Source: Candidatus Rokuibacteriota bacterium
GTDB taxonomy: Bacteria > Methylomirabilota > Methylomirabilia > Rokubacteriales > CSP1-6
Direction: 5' to 3'
Length of the DNA stretch: 34,073 nt
Assembly: GCA_016184365.1 (NCBI GenBank)
Contig: JACPCW010000117.1
Coordinates: 1-34,073, forward strand
Part shown: positions 24,840-34,073 of the stretch, one piece after another
How positions within the stretch are numbered: the first letter of the stretch is position 1
Layout: each line of letters begins with the position of its first letter
The notes under the pieces: model-generated
What the model saw: only the letters and a program-made list of their open reading frames with translations
The model's database searches: none
What the model was told of the DNA's origin: nothing
Program-made: the position numbers and the translations under genes

Positions 24840-25591
24840 CTACCCGAACATCCCTCCCATGCGCGCGCCGGCCGTGCGGTTGATCACGAGCATCGTGATG
24901 GACGCGACGACGATCAGGATGACGCCGAGCGCCGCCGCCTCGTTCGCGCTCCCGGCGATGTAGAAGGCGAAGATGCCGACCGTCATGGTCTCCCAGCCGC
25001 CGAGCGACAGGAACAGCACGGCCGACGCCTCCTGCAGCGACGTCATGAACGAGAACAGCGAGCCGACGAGCACGCCGCGCCAGATCAACGGCAGCGTGAT
25101 GTCCCGGAACGAGCGCACGCCCGTGGCGCCGACGCTCGACGCGGCCTCTTCCATCGACCGGTGGACGAGCAGGAGGGACGCGTACGACCCCCGCACGGTG
25201 TCTGGCAGCCGGCGAATGGCCAGCACGAGCGGCATGATGATCCAGAAGCTCGTGAGCCCGCGGTCGAAGCCCGGGACGTCGAAGTGGAACGCGCGGAGCC
25301 GAGCACGATCGAGTTCCAGAGCGACCGCACGTAGTAGGCATCGGTGGCGAACTCCGCGAAGTTCGCCAGCGTGAAGCGGCCCGTCTCGTCGCTGACGGCG
25401 TCGTAGAAGATCCGTAGCAGCGGGTACACGAGGAACACGATCAGGAAGAGCCAGATCGCGGCGACGCCGAGCGCGGGCAGCGCTCGCGTCAACCGATTGA
25501 CCTGGGGGCCCCGAAATGGCCCCCAGACCCCCCGCGCTCGGCGGTCGCCGGCAACGCCGCCGCCCGCCTCGACCACGCCCCGCTCGCTCAT
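24840..25591 (-). pseudogene. Remnant of an iron/thiamine-type two-domain ABC permease (internal deletion plus frameshift)
   Basis: The start (ATG 25591, AAGGAGA 9 nt upstream) encodes about 100 residues resembling the beginning of an FbpB/ThiP-like permease: ALGVAAIWLFLIVFLVYPLL, then FATDAYYVRSLWNSIVLGSA. Near 25300-25255 similarity jumps to another frame, which encodes the last third of such a protein. That part contains FWIIMPLVLAIRRLPDTVRG, the second EAA loop EEAASSVGATGVRSFRD and two closing helices ending at the TAG at 24840. Typical members have about 550 residues; here about 250 remain, with both the first EAA loop and the start of domain 2 missing. Residues 6-30 come from double-hairpin copy 5. 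No partner ATPase or binding protein is adjacent. Confidence 0.82.
25502..25591 (-). repeat. Double-hairpin element, copy 5 (start of the broken permease)
   Basis: The first hairpin has a 9-bp perfect stem (25502-25510 with 25518-25526) around a 7-nt loop, with five instead of six G. The GACCCCCC and GCGCTC blocks that follow on the plus strand match copy 1. The second hairpin is imperfect: GGCGG (25540-25544) with CCGCC (25557-25561) around GCCGGC. On the minus strand the copy opens with ATGAGCGAGCGG, the permease start, and spans 90 bp from start codon to hairpin end, exactly as copy 1 does. It is in frame with the N-terminal permease fragment. Confidence 0.85.
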
Positions 25592-25641
25592 GCCCGAGGG
25601 TCTCCTTTTGAGGTTCGGGGCATCCGCTCCGGGGCCGGGAC

Positions 25642-25647
25642 ATTCTA
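25642..25647 (-). promoter_or_regulatory. Possible -10 box upstream of the permease remnant
   Basis: On the minus strand TAGAAT lies 50 bp upstream of the ATG at 25591, directly after the glpK stop and before a good AAGGAGA site. No convincing -35 box is seen 16-18 bp upstream, so this is a weak call. Confidence 0.3.
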
Positions 25648-25664
25648 TGCCGTCGCGTACCGGG

Positions 25665-27169
<1,505 letters not shown>

Positions 27170-27173
<4 letters not shown>

Positions 27174-28003
27174 CGCCCGGCGAGCCGCAGCGCGAGATCG
27201 GGACGGTCGCTGATGACGACGTCGACGCCGAGATCGATGACGCGCCGGACGTGGGCCTCCTCGTTCACCGTCCACGCGGCGACGCGCACGTTCGCCTTTC
27301 GCGCCGCATCGAGACCCGCGGCGTCGAGCGCCGTGTGCTGGATGCCGAGCACGACGGCGCCCGCGTCGGCGGCACGACGGACCGCGTCGGTCGCCGACAT
27401 CCCTTGCCGCTCGAGCTGGGTGCGGGAGACGAGCCAGACCGTCCGCATCCGAGGCTCCAGCTCACGGACGCGGCGAATCGTGTCGGCCTGGAATCCCATG
27501 ACGAGCGTGCGATCGAAGAGCTGCCGTCGCTTCACGGCCTCCAGCGCCTTCTCCTCGATGCCCGGGTACCGCTGCCGGTCGGCGCCCACCTTGATCTCGA
27601 GCAGCAGCTCCGCGCGCTGACCGACCAGCAGATCGAGCAGCGCGCCGAGCGTCGGGATGCCGTCCGCGGTCACCGTCCCGTCCGCCGCCTTGAGCCGAAG
27701 GTCGCGCAGGTCGGCCAGCTTCAGCGCCGACACGGGCCCGCGGCCGGTCGTCGTGCGGTCGAGCGTCGCGTCGTGCAGCACGACCGCCTCGTCGTCCGCC
27801 GTCAGGTGAATGTCGGTCTCGAGGAAGTCGACGCCGAGCGCGAGCGCGCTGCGGTGTGCGGTCATGCTGTTCTCGGCCCAGAGCAGCGCCCCGCCGCGAT
27901 GCGCCGCGACGAGCGGGCGCTTCGCCGCCTGGCCGCTCGCCACGGACCGCCGGCCGGCCAGCAGCACCGCGCTCGCACCGGTCAGCCACGCCCGCCGTCT
28001 CAT
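27170..28003 (-). CDS. Exported glycerophosphodiester phosphodiesterase
   Basis: This enzyme hydrolyses glycerophosphodiesters to glycerol 3-phosphate and an alcohol. The N-terminus [17 protein letters not shown] is a twin-arginine-like signal, so it probably acts outside the cytoplasm. The catalytic set of the GDPD TIM barrel is visible: AAHRGG with ENS, then [18 protein letters not shown] (acidic metal ligands plus the catalytic His), and ELLLEIK. The C-terminal [25 protein letters not shown] is also typical. The length is 277 residues. ATG at 28003 overlaps the next upstream GDPD gene as ATGA. The tandem pair looks like a cytosolic and an exported version of one activity. Confidence 0.92.
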
Positions 28004-28800
28004 GCGTGAAACACCTGCGCCGCGATGTCCGGCCGGTCCGTCGTGACGATCTCGATGCCGAGATCGGCGTACCGGCGCATGAGCGCGGCCTCGTTGACGG
28101 TCCACACGCCGGCGGTCATCCCTCGCCTGCGGACGCCATCGACGAGCGCGGCATCGGCGAGCGTGTGCTCGACCCCGACGTCTTCGGCGCCGAGCGATTG
28201 TGCGAGATCGAGCAGCTCGTCGACGGTCGCCGAGGCCATGGCGAGGTGGCGGGCGGACACGACGAGCGTCGTGCGCACGTCGCTCGCCAGCACGCGAAGC
28301 GCCGCGATCACGTCGGGATTGAACGCGAGCACCGTCGTGCGGTGTCGCATCCGGCCGGCGTCGAGCGCGGCGAGCACGCACTGCTCGAGACCGTCGTAGC
28401 GGGGCCCGCCGATCGCACGCACGCCGCCGGCGTGCCGCTCGTAGACCGCGGCGATGCCGGGCCCCTTCACTTCGAGCAACAACCCGGCCGGCGATGGCAC
28501 GACGAGCGCGAGCACGTCGGCCAGCATCGGGACGCGCTCGCCGGTCAGGGTGCCGTTGCGGTCGCGCAGGCGGATCCGGCGAAGCTCGTCGGACGTGCGA
28601 TCGGCCACGACGCCGGTGGCATCGGTCGTCCGCTCGAGTTTCGCGTCGTGGACGACGGCGAGGTCGCCGTCGCGCGTGAGGTGCACGTCGAGCTCCAGGA
28701 GCGGCGCGCCGAGCGCCAGCGACTCGCGAAACGCGAGCAGGCTGTTCTCCGGCCAGACGAGCGCGCCGCCGCGGTGGGCGGCCCAGCGGAAGCTCGACAC
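28000..28800 (-). CDS. ugpQ: Glycerophosphodiester phosphodiesterase, cytosolic (UgpQ-like)
   Basis: The 266-residue GDPD has no signal peptide. The active-site residues are present: [32 protein letters not shown] and LLLEVKG. The C-terminal WTVNEAALMRRYADLGIEIVTTDRP is also present. Directly downstream of the ugpB-A-E transporter genes, it would hydrolyse imported diesters, the UgpQ role in E. coli. The start is GTG at 28800, 1 bp after the ugpE stop. It is clearly related to, but diverged from, the exported GDPD next to it; an old duplication is likely. Confidence 0.92.
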   Translation of the reverse strand: MSSFRWAAHRGGALVWPENSLLAFRESLALGAPLLELDVHLTRDGDLAVVHDAKLERTTDATGVVADRTSDELRRIRLRDRNGTLTGERVPMLADVLALVVPSPAGLLLEVKGPGIAAVYERHAGGVRAIGGPRYDGLEQCVLAALDAGRMRHRTTVLAFNPDVIAALRVLASDVRTTLVVSARHLAMASATVDELLDLAQSLGAEDVGVEHTLADAALVDGVRRRGMTAGVWTVNEAALMRRYADLGIEIVTTDRPDIAAQVFHA

Positions 28801-28801
28801 G

Positions 28802-29704
28802 CTACTTCTCGCTCTCGATCAGACCCTTCACGAACCAGCGCTGCATGAAGACGATCACCGCGACGGGCGGCAGCAGCGCCATCATCGACGCCGCCATGAT
28901 CACGTTCCAGATCGGCAGCTCGGTGCCGGAGCGCGGGATGATGTTCTCGATCGCGATGATCACCGTCCGCATGTCCGCGGTGTTCGTGACGAGCAGCGGC
29001 CAGAAGTATTCGTTCCAGCCGTAGATGAAGAGCACGACGAACAGCGCCGCGATGTTGGCCCAGCTGAGCGGCAGCAGGAACTTCCAGAGGAAGCGCATCG
29101 GGCCGCAGCCGTCCAGCTGCGCCGCCTCGCAGAGCTCGTCGGGCACCGTGAGATAGAACTGGCGGAACAGGAACGTCGCCGTCGCCGACGCCATGAGCGG
29201 CACGGTGAGCCCCATGTACGTGTTGATCCAGCCGAGGTTGCCGACGACCTCGTAGGTCGGCAGGATCCGCACGGGCACCGGCAGCATCAGCGTGACGAAG
29301 ATCATCCAGAAGACGAGCGTCTTGCCGCGGAAGTGGAAGTAGACGATCGCGAACGCCGACAGCATCGAGATGGAGATCTTCCCGAGGGCCACGCTGACCG
29401 CCACGATCGCCGAGTTCACCAGCAGGCGGCCCATCTTCGACTTGCGCCACGCCTCGGCGTAGTTCTCGATCGCGTGCGTCGACGGCAGCAGCAGCGGCGG
29501 CTTCTCGATCACCTGGTCGACGGTCTGCGTCGACAGGATGAAGCAGTAGTAGAGGGGAAACGCGATCACCACGACCGAGACCAGCAGGAGCGCGTGGACG
29601 ATGAGCGTCCCCCATGGAAACGGCCGGCGGCGCCGCGTCTGCTCCCCCGTGCCGACGGCGACGAGGAAGTCGCGCGGCCGGGCCACGGTGGCCGGGGTGC
29701 TCAA
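28802..29704 (-). CDS. ugpE: UgpE-like ABC transporter permease
   Basis: Inner-membrane permease of the MalG/UgpE type, second permease of the sn-glycerol-3-phosphate importer. Six hydrophobic segments are seen, with the EAA loop DELCEAAQLDGCGPMRFLWK that contacts the ATPase. The ending MQRWFVKGLIESEK resembles the standard QRYFVRGLTAGAVK-type terminus. No ATG or GTG is well placed. TTG at 29704 overlaps the ugpA stop as TTGA and gives about 300 residues, with an N-terminus STPATVARPRDF somewhat longer than usual. Start uncertain by a few codons, family assignment firm. Confidence 0.93.
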   Translation of the reverse strand: MSTPATVARPRDFLVAVGTGEQTRRRRPFPWGTLIVHALLLVSVVVIAFPLYYCFILSTQTVDQVIEKPPLLLPSTHAIENYAEAWRKSKMGRLLVNSAIVAVSVALGKISISMLSAFAIVYFHFRGKTLVFWMIFVTLMLPVPVRILPTYEVVGNLGWINTYMGLTVPLMASATATFLFRQFYLTVPDELCEAAQLDGCGPMRFLWKFLLPLSWANIAALFVVLFIYGWNEYFWPLLVTNTADMRTVIIAIENIIPRSGTELPIWNVIMAASMMALLPPVAVIVFMQRWFVKGLIESEK

Positions 29705-30582
29705 TACGTGACCCTCTTCTCGGCGAACCGGAACTGCAGCACCGTGAGCGCGATGACGAGGGCCATGAGGATCACGGATTGCGCCGCGGACGACCCGAGG
29801 TTCAGGCCGATGAAGCCGTCGTTCCAGGTCTTGTAGACCATGATCTCGGTCGCGTGGCCGGGACCGCCTCGCGTCACGGCGTGGATGACCCCGAACGAGC
29901 CGAAGAAGGCGAACACCATGTTGACGACGACGAGGTAGAACGTCACGGGCGAGATGAGCGGCACGGCGATGGCCGTGAAGCGCCGGACCGGGCCGGCGCC
30001 GTCGACGTTGGCCGCCTCGAGGAGCGAGCTCGGGATCGCCTGCAGCCCGGCGAGGAAGAACGCGATGTTGTAGCCGAGGTGCGTCCACGCCGTCGCGACG
30101 ATCACGAGCGCCATCGCCACCCAGCCCTTGAGGAGCCAGTTGAACTCGTAGCTCGTGACGAACGACAGGAAGTACGGCAGCACGCCGTACGACGGGTGAA
30201 AGATGAAGAGGAAGATGATCCCCGCGATGGCCGGCGCGATCCCGTACGGCCAGAGCAGCATGGTGCGGTAGATCGCGAGCCCCCGGATCTTCTGGTTGGC
30301 GAGCCCCGCGACGACGAGTCCGACGACGACCGACAGGCTCGTCACGCCGCCCGCGAAGATGAACGAATTGATGACGCTGTCGTAGTACTGCGCGTCCGTC
30401 AGCAGCGCCGTGAAGTTGTCGAGGCCGACGAAGAGGTCGCGGCCGCCGAACGGCGGAGATCTGAACAGCGACAGGTAGAGCGACTTCCCCGCCGGCCAGA
30501 AGAAGAACACGAGCGTCACCAGCACCTGCGGGACGACCAGCAGGTACGGCAGCCAGCGGTTCTTGAAGACCGTCCGCTTCAC
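29701..30582 (-). CDS. ugpA: UgpA-like ABC transporter permease
   Basis: First permease of the glycerol-3-phosphate importer (MalF/UgpA type), 293 residues with six hydrophobic helices. The EAA loop SSLLEAANVDGAGPVRRF is present, as is FFFWPAGKSLYLSLF near the N-terminus, a recognisable UgpA feature. HAVTRGGPGHATEIMVYKTW near the C-terminus matches UgpA as well. The start is GTG at 30582 (MKRTVFKNRWLPYLL), 13 bp after the ugpB stop. It overlaps ugpE by 4 bp. Confidence 0.95.
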   Translation of the reverse strand: MKRTVFKNRWLPYLLVVPQVLVTLVFFFWPAGKSLYLSLFRSPPFGGRDLFVGLDNFTALLTDAQYYDSVINSFIFAGGVTSLSVVVGLVVAGLANQKIRGLAIYRTMLLWPYGIAPAIAGIIFLFIFHPSYGVLPYFLSFVTSYEFNWLLKGWVAMALVIVATAWTHLGYNIAFFLAGLQAIPSSLLEAANVDGAGPVRRFTAIAVPLISPVTFYLVVVNMVFAFFGSFGVIHAVTRGGPGHATEIMVYKTWNDGFIGLNLGSSAAQSVILMALVIALTVLQFRFAEKRVTY

Positions 30583-30595
30583 GGCCGGCGCGCGG

Positions 30596-31978
30596 CTACG
30601 GCTTGTGCGTCGCCGCGAACTCCTTCAGCAGATTGTTCGAGCGCGCGACGGCATCGTCGAGGCCCTGCTTGGCGGTCTTCTTGCCGCCGAAGACGTTCTC
30701 CAGCTCGGCCTCGATCGCGTCCCGGATCTGCACGAAGTTCCCGAGGCGGAGCCCCTGGCTGTTCGGCGTCGAGACGCGCTCCGGCTTCGCCGGCGCCGCC
30801 TTCTTGCCCGCCATCGCGGCCGGCGGCGTCGGCGGCAGCCCCGTCAGCTGCGCGAACGCCGTGTACTGCTTCGGGTTCTTGACGAAGTGGTAGCCCTGCT
30901 CGAGGTTGCGCACCGCGGTGTTCGAGACGGCGAGATAGCCGGTGTTCACGTGCCACGCCATCTGGTTTTCCGGCTTCGCGAGGAATTCGAGGAACTTCGC
31001 GACGCCGCGGTATTCCGGCTGCGGCTTGCCCTTCAGGATCCAGAGCGTCGCGCCGCCGATGATCGACGTCGCCTTCTTGTACGGCGCACCCCAGTGCGGC
31101 AGCCCGCCCGTGCCCCAGTCGAACTTCACGTTCTTCGTGAAGCTGCCGATGAGCGCCGACGAGTGCATGTAGATGGCGCACTCGCCGTTGACGAACTTCG
31201 GGTCCGCCACGCCGGCCCGGCCGCCGTACGAGAAGATGCCTTCCTTCTGCCACTTGGCGAGCTGACCGATGTGCTTGACGCCGAACTCCCGGTTGATCAG
31301 CAGCTCGACGCCCTCCACGCCGCCGAACCCGTTCGCCTTGGTCGCGAACGGCTGGTCGTGGGTGGCATGCATGTTCTCGACCTGGACCCACGAGGGCCAC
31401 GCCGTCGTGAAGCCGCACTTCGCGCCGCCGGTCCCCATGATCTTCTTCGAGAACGCCTCGACGTCCTGCCACGTCTTCGGCGGCTTCTCGGGATCGAGCC
31501 CCGCCTTCTTGAAGGCCGTCTTGTTGTAGTAGAGGATCGGCGTCGACGAGTTGTACGGCATCGAGTAGAGCTTGCCGTCCTTCGTGTAGTACCCGACCAC
31601 CGGCTTGATGAAGTCGTCCCAGTTGATGCGGATCTCGTGCTGCTGCATCAGCTCGTAGACGGGGTAGATGGCGCCGGACAGCATCATCGTCTGCGTCCCG
31701 ACCTCGAAGACCTGCACGATGTGCGGCGGGTTCTTCTGGCGATAGGCGGCGATCGCCGCGGTCATCGTCTCCGAGTACGAGCCCTTGCGGAGCGGCTTCA
31801 CCTCGTAATCCGACTGGCTCGCGTTGAACTCCTTGGCCTGCGCTTCGAGCGCTTCGCCGAGCTGGCCGGACAGCGCGTGCCAGAAGTGGATGTCGGTCTT
31901 CGCGAACGACACCGCCGGCGTGGCGGCGAGGACGGCGAGCGCGCCGAGGACGACGAAGGCCCCACGCAATACGTTCAT
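30596..31978 (-). CDS. ugpB: UgpB-like sn-glycerol-3-phosphate / diester-binding protein
   Basis: Periplasmic binding protein of the importer. A Sec signal peptide ends at about residue 26 (PAVSFA before KTD). The mature N-terminus IHFWHALSGQLGEALEA followed by EFNASQSDYEV, then VFEVGTQTMMLSGAIYPVYEL, is very close to E. coli UgpB. The C-terminal part has a Pro/Ala/Lys-rich stretch (PAAMAGKKAAPAKPE) before a closing helical region. The length is 460 residues. ATG at 31978 has AAGGAGA 6-7 nt upstream. The frame extends 15 codons further, but that part lies over the promoter. It is the first transporter gene in the unit. Confidence 0.95.
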   Translation of the reverse strand: MNVLRGAFVVLGALAVLAATPAVSFAKTDIHFWHALSGQLGEALEAQAKEFNASQSDYEVKPLRKGSYSETMTAAIAAYRQKNPPHIVQVFEVGTQTMMLSGAIYPVYELMQQHEIRINWDDFIKPVVGYYTKDGKLYSMPYNSSTPILYYNKTAFKKAGLDPEKPPKTWQDVEAFSKKIMGTGGAKCGFTTAWPSWVQVENMHATHDQPFATKANGFGGVEGVELLINREFGVKHIGQLAKWQKEGIFSYGGRAGVADPKFVNGECAIYMHSSALIGSFTKNVKFDWGTGGLPHWGAPYKKATSIIGGATLWILKGKPQPEYRGVAKFLEFLAKPENQMAWHVNTGYLAVSNTAVRNLEQGYHFVKNPKQYTAFAQLTGLPPTPPAAMAGKKAAPAKPERVSTPNSQGLRLGNFVQIRDAIEAELENVFGGKKTAKQGLDDAVARSNNLLKEFAATHKP

Positions 31979-32013
31979 GAATGATCTCCTTCGGGGGTGT
32001 CGCAGCCGCGCGG

Positions 32014-32022
32014 AATATAGCA
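32014..32022 (-). promoter_or_regulatory. ugpB: Extended -10 promoter upstream of ugpB
   Basis: On the minus strand TGCTATATT combines a -10 box TATATT (32019-32014) with the TGN extension. It lies about 36 bp upstream of the ugpB start and in the short glpD-ugpB gap. No good -35 is seen, as is usual for extended -10 promoters. It suggests the transporter genes can be expressed separately from glpD. Confidence 0.5.
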
Positions 32023-32050
32023 CACGGCGTGATGACGTCCCGGCGACGGT

Positions 32051-33670
32051 CTACTCACGAAAGCGATGCGATCGTGCGACGTGCGCCTGGTACGCGTTGA
32101 GCTCCGCGGTCAGCCGGCGCGACGTCCACCCGGCGAGCTCGGCCATGCGGCGTCCGATCGCCTCGGCGCAGTCGACGCCCTGGCAGCGGCTGCTGCCGAT
32201 GCCCGTGCGGCGCAGCAGCACGTCCTGCAGCGAGATCGCCAGCTCGTCCTGCACCGCGACGTGGAGCTGCGCGACGATCTCGGGGTTCGACGGACAGAGC
32301 CGCTCACGGCCGTCCGGCACCTTTCCCGCGAGATCCACGACACGCCGGAACGCGCGCCCGTACGTCGCGACGAGCGTCTCGAGCGTTTCGCGCGACAGGC
32401 CGGACGCCGCCATCTCGGCGGAGACGTCGAGGGAGAGCCGCGCCTCCACGGTCGTGACGTCCTCGTCGAGACCGTCGAGGGTCAGGCGCGCGGTGCGGCT
32501 CGATCGCCGGCGCCCGATGCGCGCCGCGATCCGGTTGCCCACGTCCTCCGCGAGGCTGCGGAAGCAGGTGAGCTTCGTCCCGGTGATCGACAGGAAGCGG
32601 CCGTCCTCCTCGGCGATGACCTTGTGGGCGCGTGACACGTCCGAGGTGCGCTTGCCTTCGTCGTGCGACAGCGGACGCACGCCCGCGTAGGTATACGCGA
32701 CCTCGCTCGCCGCCACGCGCCGGTCGGGCACCGCCTTGCGGACCTCGCCGAGGAGGTAGTCGACCTCCGCGCGCGTGGCGTGCACGCGGTCGAGATCGCC
32801 GTCGAAATCGGAATCCGTCGTGCCGACCAGCGAGAAGTCGCGCCACGGGATGACGAAGATCATCCGGTCGTCGGACGTGGAGTGATAGACCGCGCGGTCC
32901 GTCATGCGCGGGAGCAGGCAGTGAATGCCCTTCGTCGTGCGCACGATGCGCTTGCCGCGCTCGGCGACGCCGGCGCGTGCGCGCAGCTCGTCGACCCACG
33001 GACCGGCCGCGTTGACGACGACGCGCGTCTTCAGCGTGACGACGCGGTCGGTCAGCAGGTCGCGCACGTGCACCGCGGAGATCGCCCCGTGGGCGTCGCG
33101 GACGAAGGCTTCGACCTCGCTGTAGTTGTAGGCGCGCGCGCCGTGCCGGCACGCCGACAGCACGTTTTCCAGGCAGAAGCGCTCCGGCAGCACGAGCAGG
33201 TCGTCGAAGTAGTAGCCGGCGCCGCGGAGCCCGTCGGCGCGGATCGCCGGCTCGAGCGAGAGCGCGTCGATCGGACGCAGCACGCGGTACCGCTCGCGGC
33301 GGCGATAGCCGGGCGTCAGCAGGTCGTAGAGCTTCAACCCGGCGCGGACCTTGATGACCCCGCGCGTCGAGTCGCGATAGATCGGGACCATGAAGGGCAG
33401 CGGCCGCACGACGTGCGGGGCGAGACGGCGAAGCGTTTCGCGCTCGCGGAGCGATTCGCGCACGAGGCCGAAGTCGAACAGCTCGAGATAGCGCAGTCCG
33501 CCGTGGATCAGCTTCGACGACCGTGACGTCGTGCCGGACGCGAAGTCGGCTTTTTCGACGAGCACGACGCGAATCCCGCGGAGCGCGAGATCGCGGGCGA
33601 CGCCGGCGCCCGCGATGCCTCCGCCGACGATCACGACATCGGTGTCTCCGTCTTCGAGGCGCGGCGGCAT
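32051..33670 (-). CDS. glpD: GlpD, FAD-dependent glycerol-3-phosphate dehydrogenase
   Basis: GlpD oxidises sn-glycerol 3-phosphate to DHAP at the membrane and passes electrons to quinone. The FAD dinucleotide motif VIVGGGIAGAG is at about 13-23. SSKLIHGGLRYLE and the conserved VVNAAGPWVDELR are present. The substrate region has VIPWRDFSLVGTTDSDFDGD and TYAGVRPLSHDE. The C-terminal DAO_C domain carries a TRRTGIG-like LRRTGIG. ATG at 33670 gives 539 residues; a GTG at 33706 in the same frame would add 12 residues, and neither has a clear ribosome-binding site. It lies upstream of the ugp and glpK genes. Confidence 0.95.
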   Translation of the reverse strand: MPPRLEDGDTDVVIVGGGIAGAGVARDLALRGIRVVLVEKADFASGTTSRSSKLIHGGLRYLELFDFGLVRESLRERETLRRLAPHVVRPLPFMVPIYRDSTRGVIKVRAGLKLYDLLTPGYRRRERYRVLRPIDALSLEPAIRADGLRGAGYYFDDLLVLPERFCLENVLSACRHGARAYNYSEVEAFVRDAHGAISAVHVRDLLTDRVVTLKTRVVVNAAGPWVDELRARAGVAERGKRIVRTTKGIHCLLPRMTDRAVYHSTSDDRMIFVIPWRDFSLVGTTDSDFDGDLDRVHATRAEVDYLLGEVRKAVPDRRVAASEVAYTYAGVRPLSHDEGKRTSDVSRAHKVIAEEDGRFLSITGTKLTCFRSLAEDVGNRIAARIGRRRSSRTARLTLDGLDEDVTTVEARLSLDVSAEMAASGLSRETLETLVATYGRAFRRVVDLAGKVPDGRERLCPSNPEIVAQLHVAVQDELAISLQDVLLRRTGIGSSRCQGVDCAEAIGRRMAELAGWTSRRLTAELNAYQAHVARSHRFRE

Positions 33671-33746
33671 CGAGCGCGCGATCGGCGTCCCGGACGCTTC
33701 AACCACGGATCGATGGTAGCACTCGCGCGCGCGCGGGCGACGCGGG

Positions 33747-34073
33747 TCAGGCGTCGGCGACGAGCTCGGCGACGGAACCGACGACGAGATCGGGCGCGAG
33801 CTCGGCAATGCGCGGATCTCCGGCCGCCGTGACGCCGGACAGCACGAGCACCGTGGCCAGTCCGAGGCGCTTGCCCATCGTGATGTCGGTCTCGATGCGG
33901 TCGCCGACGATGACGGCGTCACCGGCCGTGACGCCGAGCGCCTCGAGCGCGACCCCGAGAATGATCGGCGACGGTTTGCCGACAATTTCTTCGACGCGAT
34001 GCCCGGTCACGGCTTCGACGGCCGCGATCATGCCGGCGCAATCCGGAATCTCGCCGTCCTCGGTGGGGCACGT
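33747..34073 (-). CDS. HAD-superfamily (NagD-like) phosphatase, 3' part
   Basis: Only the C-terminal 108 codons are inside the window; the frame runs off the right edge. TCPTEDGEIPDCAGMIAAVE, the cap-to-core linker EEIVGKPSP, and VIVGDRIETDITMGKRLGL with the acidic metal ligands (GDRIETD) are characteristic of NagD/AraL/phosphoglycolate-phosphatase HAD IIA proteins. In this context it may be a glycerol-3-phosphate or phosphoglycolate phosphatase; related actinobacterial enzymes dephosphorylate G3P, but this is only suggestion. The stop lies 40-76 bp before the glpD start, depending on which glpD start is used. Confidence 0.9.
   Translation of the reverse strand, partial: TCPTEDGEIPDCAGMIAAVEAVTGHRVEEIVGKPSPIILGVALEALGVTAGDAVIVGDRIETDITMGKRLGLATVLVLSGVTAAGDPRIAELAPDLVVGSVAELVADA

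Overview
The window is a very GC-rich chromosomal segment from a diderm (outer-membrane) bacterium. Diderm features are an Mla phospholipid-transport set, two lipobox proteins and a SurA-like chaperone. Every convincing gene lies on the minus strand, so transcription runs from high to low coordinates. The mix of genes (his operon beside murA/prmC/prfA/rpmE/rho, YacL-type PIN-TRAM protein, MlaD with a long tail, Rex next to the F0 genes) fits an uncultured NC10/Rokubacteria (Methylomirabilota)-like or deltaproteobacterial-type lineage. This placement is an inference from gene content and composition, not a proven assignment. No rRNA, tRNA, CRISPR array or transposase was seen, and no gene-free stretch exceeds about 300 bases; the longest is about 180 bp upstream of rho.

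Layout in the direction of transcription. (1) 34073-25665: a glycerol / glycerophosphodiester block, made of a partial HAD phosphatase, glpD, ugpB-ugpA-ugpE (no ugpC in view), two adjacent glycerophosphodiester phosphodiesterases and glpK. Together these would import glycerol-3-phosphate or its diesters, hydrolyse the diesters, phosphorylate glycerol and oxidise G3P to DHAP. (2) 25591-24840: the remnant of a two-domain ABC permease with a large internal deletion and a frameshift. (3) 24802-23091: F0 genes atpZ-atpI-atpB-atpE, closed by a strong terminator. (4) 23037-17296: rex, a CTP-synthase-C-domain-like protein, mfd and a SurA-like lipoprotein. (5) 17115-15526: rho and rpmE. (6) 15397-1: a run of at least 18 tightly packed genes, most with 1-8 bp overlaps: prfA, prmC, murA, hisG, hisD, hisB, a small ORF, hisH, hisA, hisF, hisIE, a lipoprotein, mlaE, mlaF, mlaD, radA, a PIN-TRAM protein, ispD and an open frame of 48-bp tandem repeats that leaves the window.

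The most unusual feature is a family of short GC-rich double-hairpin elements (about 75-98 bp). Five clear copies lie at 5263-5352, 8078-8175, 9575-9670, 21733-21808 and 25502-25591. All have the same orientation as the genes. They sit inside or at the edges of coding regions without breaking them: the N-terminus of MlaF, the C-terminus of HisA, a surface-loop position of the CTP-synthase-like protein, the N-terminus of the broken permease, and the hisB-hisH junction. At that junction the element forms a 34-codon ORF overlapping both neighbours by 4 bp. Three copies carry their own start codon. The 48-bp tandem repeats at the left edge look like an amplified piece of the same element. This resembles in principle the protein-coding palindromic elements of Rickettsia; I know of no description of this family.
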